NCBI GenBank assembly: GCA_020050375.1
Contig: JAGVKR010000087.1
Location: 1-5,349 of the forward strand
DNA from: Planctomycetales bacterium
GTDB lineage: Bacteria; Planctomycetota; Planctomycetia; Planctomycetales; Planctomycetaceae
Length of the DNA stretch: 5,349 nt
Reading direction: 5' to 3'
Part shown: one piece after another, positions 4,840-5,349 of the stretch
Position numbering within the stretch: position 1 is the first letter of the stretch
How the letters are laid out: every line of letters begins with the position of its first letter
Program-made: the position numbers and the translations under genes
Notes under the pieces: model-generated
Told to the model about the DNA's origin: nothing
Databases searched by the model: none
Seen by the model: the letters and a program-made list of their open reading frames with translations, nothing else

Positions 4840-5349
4840 ATGCGCGCCCGCCTTCGCGACACCGAGATCTTTTTCGACGTTGACGGCGCGGGCCTGGTCG
4901 CCGACGGCGATCGGATGATCGAGCGACCGGTGTTGTTCCTGTTGCACGGCGGACCGGGAGGCGACCACGTTTCGTTCAAAGCTTCGTCCGCGCCCCTGAC
5001 AGACGTCGCGCAACTGGTTTACGTCGACCATCGCGGCTGCGGCCGAAGCGCGCCGGGCGACCCCAAGGACTACACGCTCGACAACAACATCGACGATCTC
5101 GAAGCGCTCCGCGAACATCTCGGGCTGGCGCGGATTTCGGTGCTGGGTTCGTCGTACGGCGGAATGGTGGCTCTGGGGCATGTGCTGCGGTATCCCGAGC
5201 GGGTCGCCAACCTCATCCTCGTCTGTACGGCGCCCAGCTATAAATTCATCGACGAGGCGCGGCGGCACGTCGAAACACACGGCACGCCCGAGCAGGTTCG
5301 CGTTTGTCGCCGTCTGTGGGCCGGCGGCTTCGAATCGCTCGAGCAGCTC
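4840..5349 (+). CDS. Alpha/beta hydrolase, proline-iminopeptidase-like, 3' end cut by window
   Basis: The reading frame runs from ATG 4840 to the window end, 170 residues without a stop. It has the serine alpha/beta-hydrolase signatures in order: oxyanion-hole motif HGGPGG (36-41), DHRGCGRS (63-70, DQRGCGRS in many proline iminopeptidases) and the nucleophile elbow GSSYGG (103-108) with Ser105 as probable nucleophile. The Asp and His of the triad and the lid lie beyond the window. Members cleave N-terminal proline or act on other small esters and amides; the substrate cannot be told from this part. No signal peptide is seen, so it is probably cytoplasmic. The start matches typical N-termini (DTEIFFDVDGAGL). 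There is no Shine-Dalgarno site: the 40 bases upstream are pyrimidine-rich. An in-frame TGA at 4798-4800 limits upstream extension. Another ATG at 4833 is out of frame. It is separated from the ATPase by hairpins, so it is probably a separate unit. Confidence 0.9.
   Translation, partial: MRARLRDTEIFFDVDGAGLVADGDRMIERPVLFLLHGGPGGDHVSFKASSAPLTDVAQLVYVDHRGCGRSAPGDPKDYTLDNNIDDLEALREHLGLARISVLGSSYGGMVALGHVLRYPERVANLILVCTAPSYKFIDEARRHVETHGTPEQVRVCRRLWAGGFESLEQL

Noticed and set aside
4631..4840. 69-residue plus-strand frame after the ATPase
   Set aside because: It runs straight through two perfect hairpins, starts with GTG inside one of them, and has no ribosome site or domain.
4708..5280. 190-residue minus-strand frame
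   Set aside because: Shadow of the alpha/beta hydrolase, whose HGGPGG, DHRGCGRS and GSSYGG motifs are unmistakable.

Overview
The window is GC-rich, densely coding bacterial DNA, with promoters standing out as short AT-rich islands between genes. Lineage-restricted membrane-anchored coiled-coil proteins, a STAS/transmembrane protein, a stand-alone GspE-type ATPase and palindromic hairpins between genes suggest a planctomycete. That assignment is inference from style and recalled similarity; there is no rRNA or marker gene here.

Left half, minus strand (read right to left, 1840 to 109): three small genes that probably form one transcription unit. First comes a 195-residue protein with one N-terminal membrane anchor and a coiled coil. 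After a 126-bp gap comes a 290-residue protein with a similar anchor, a longer coiled coil and a C-terminal beta-rich domain. Last is a 54-residue single-span membrane protein whose start overlaps the end of the 290-residue gene by 20 bp. None has a function I can name. Together they look like a small envelope-associated assembly. A near-consensus promoter (TTGACA, 18 bp, TATAGT, minus strand) lies at 1960-1989 in front of them.

Centre (1841-2453): a 613-bp divergent intergenic region without a convincing gene. It holds the leftward promoter, a weaker rightward promoter candidate near 2259-2290, four CGATCG palindromes about 65 bp apart, and smaller operator-like palindromes.

Right half, plus strand: a TTG-started gene encodes a STAS domain fused to three membrane helices and an Ala/Lys/Glu-rich tail. 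It ends in a 17-bp tandem repeat that places stop codons in all three frames. Seventy-six bases later comes a complete GspE/PilB-type secretion ATPase of 417 residues, with Walker A, Asp box, Walker B, His box and the four-cysteine zinc motif, but without the usual N-terminal N1 domain. Three perfect hairpins lie within 90 bp after its stop codon. The window then ends inside an alpha/beta hydrolase of the proline-iminopeptidase type, of which the first 170 residues are present.

The two rightward genes before the hairpins may be co-transcribed. The hydrolase is probably separate. There are no tRNA or rRNA genes, CRISPR arrays, transposases or phage genes.
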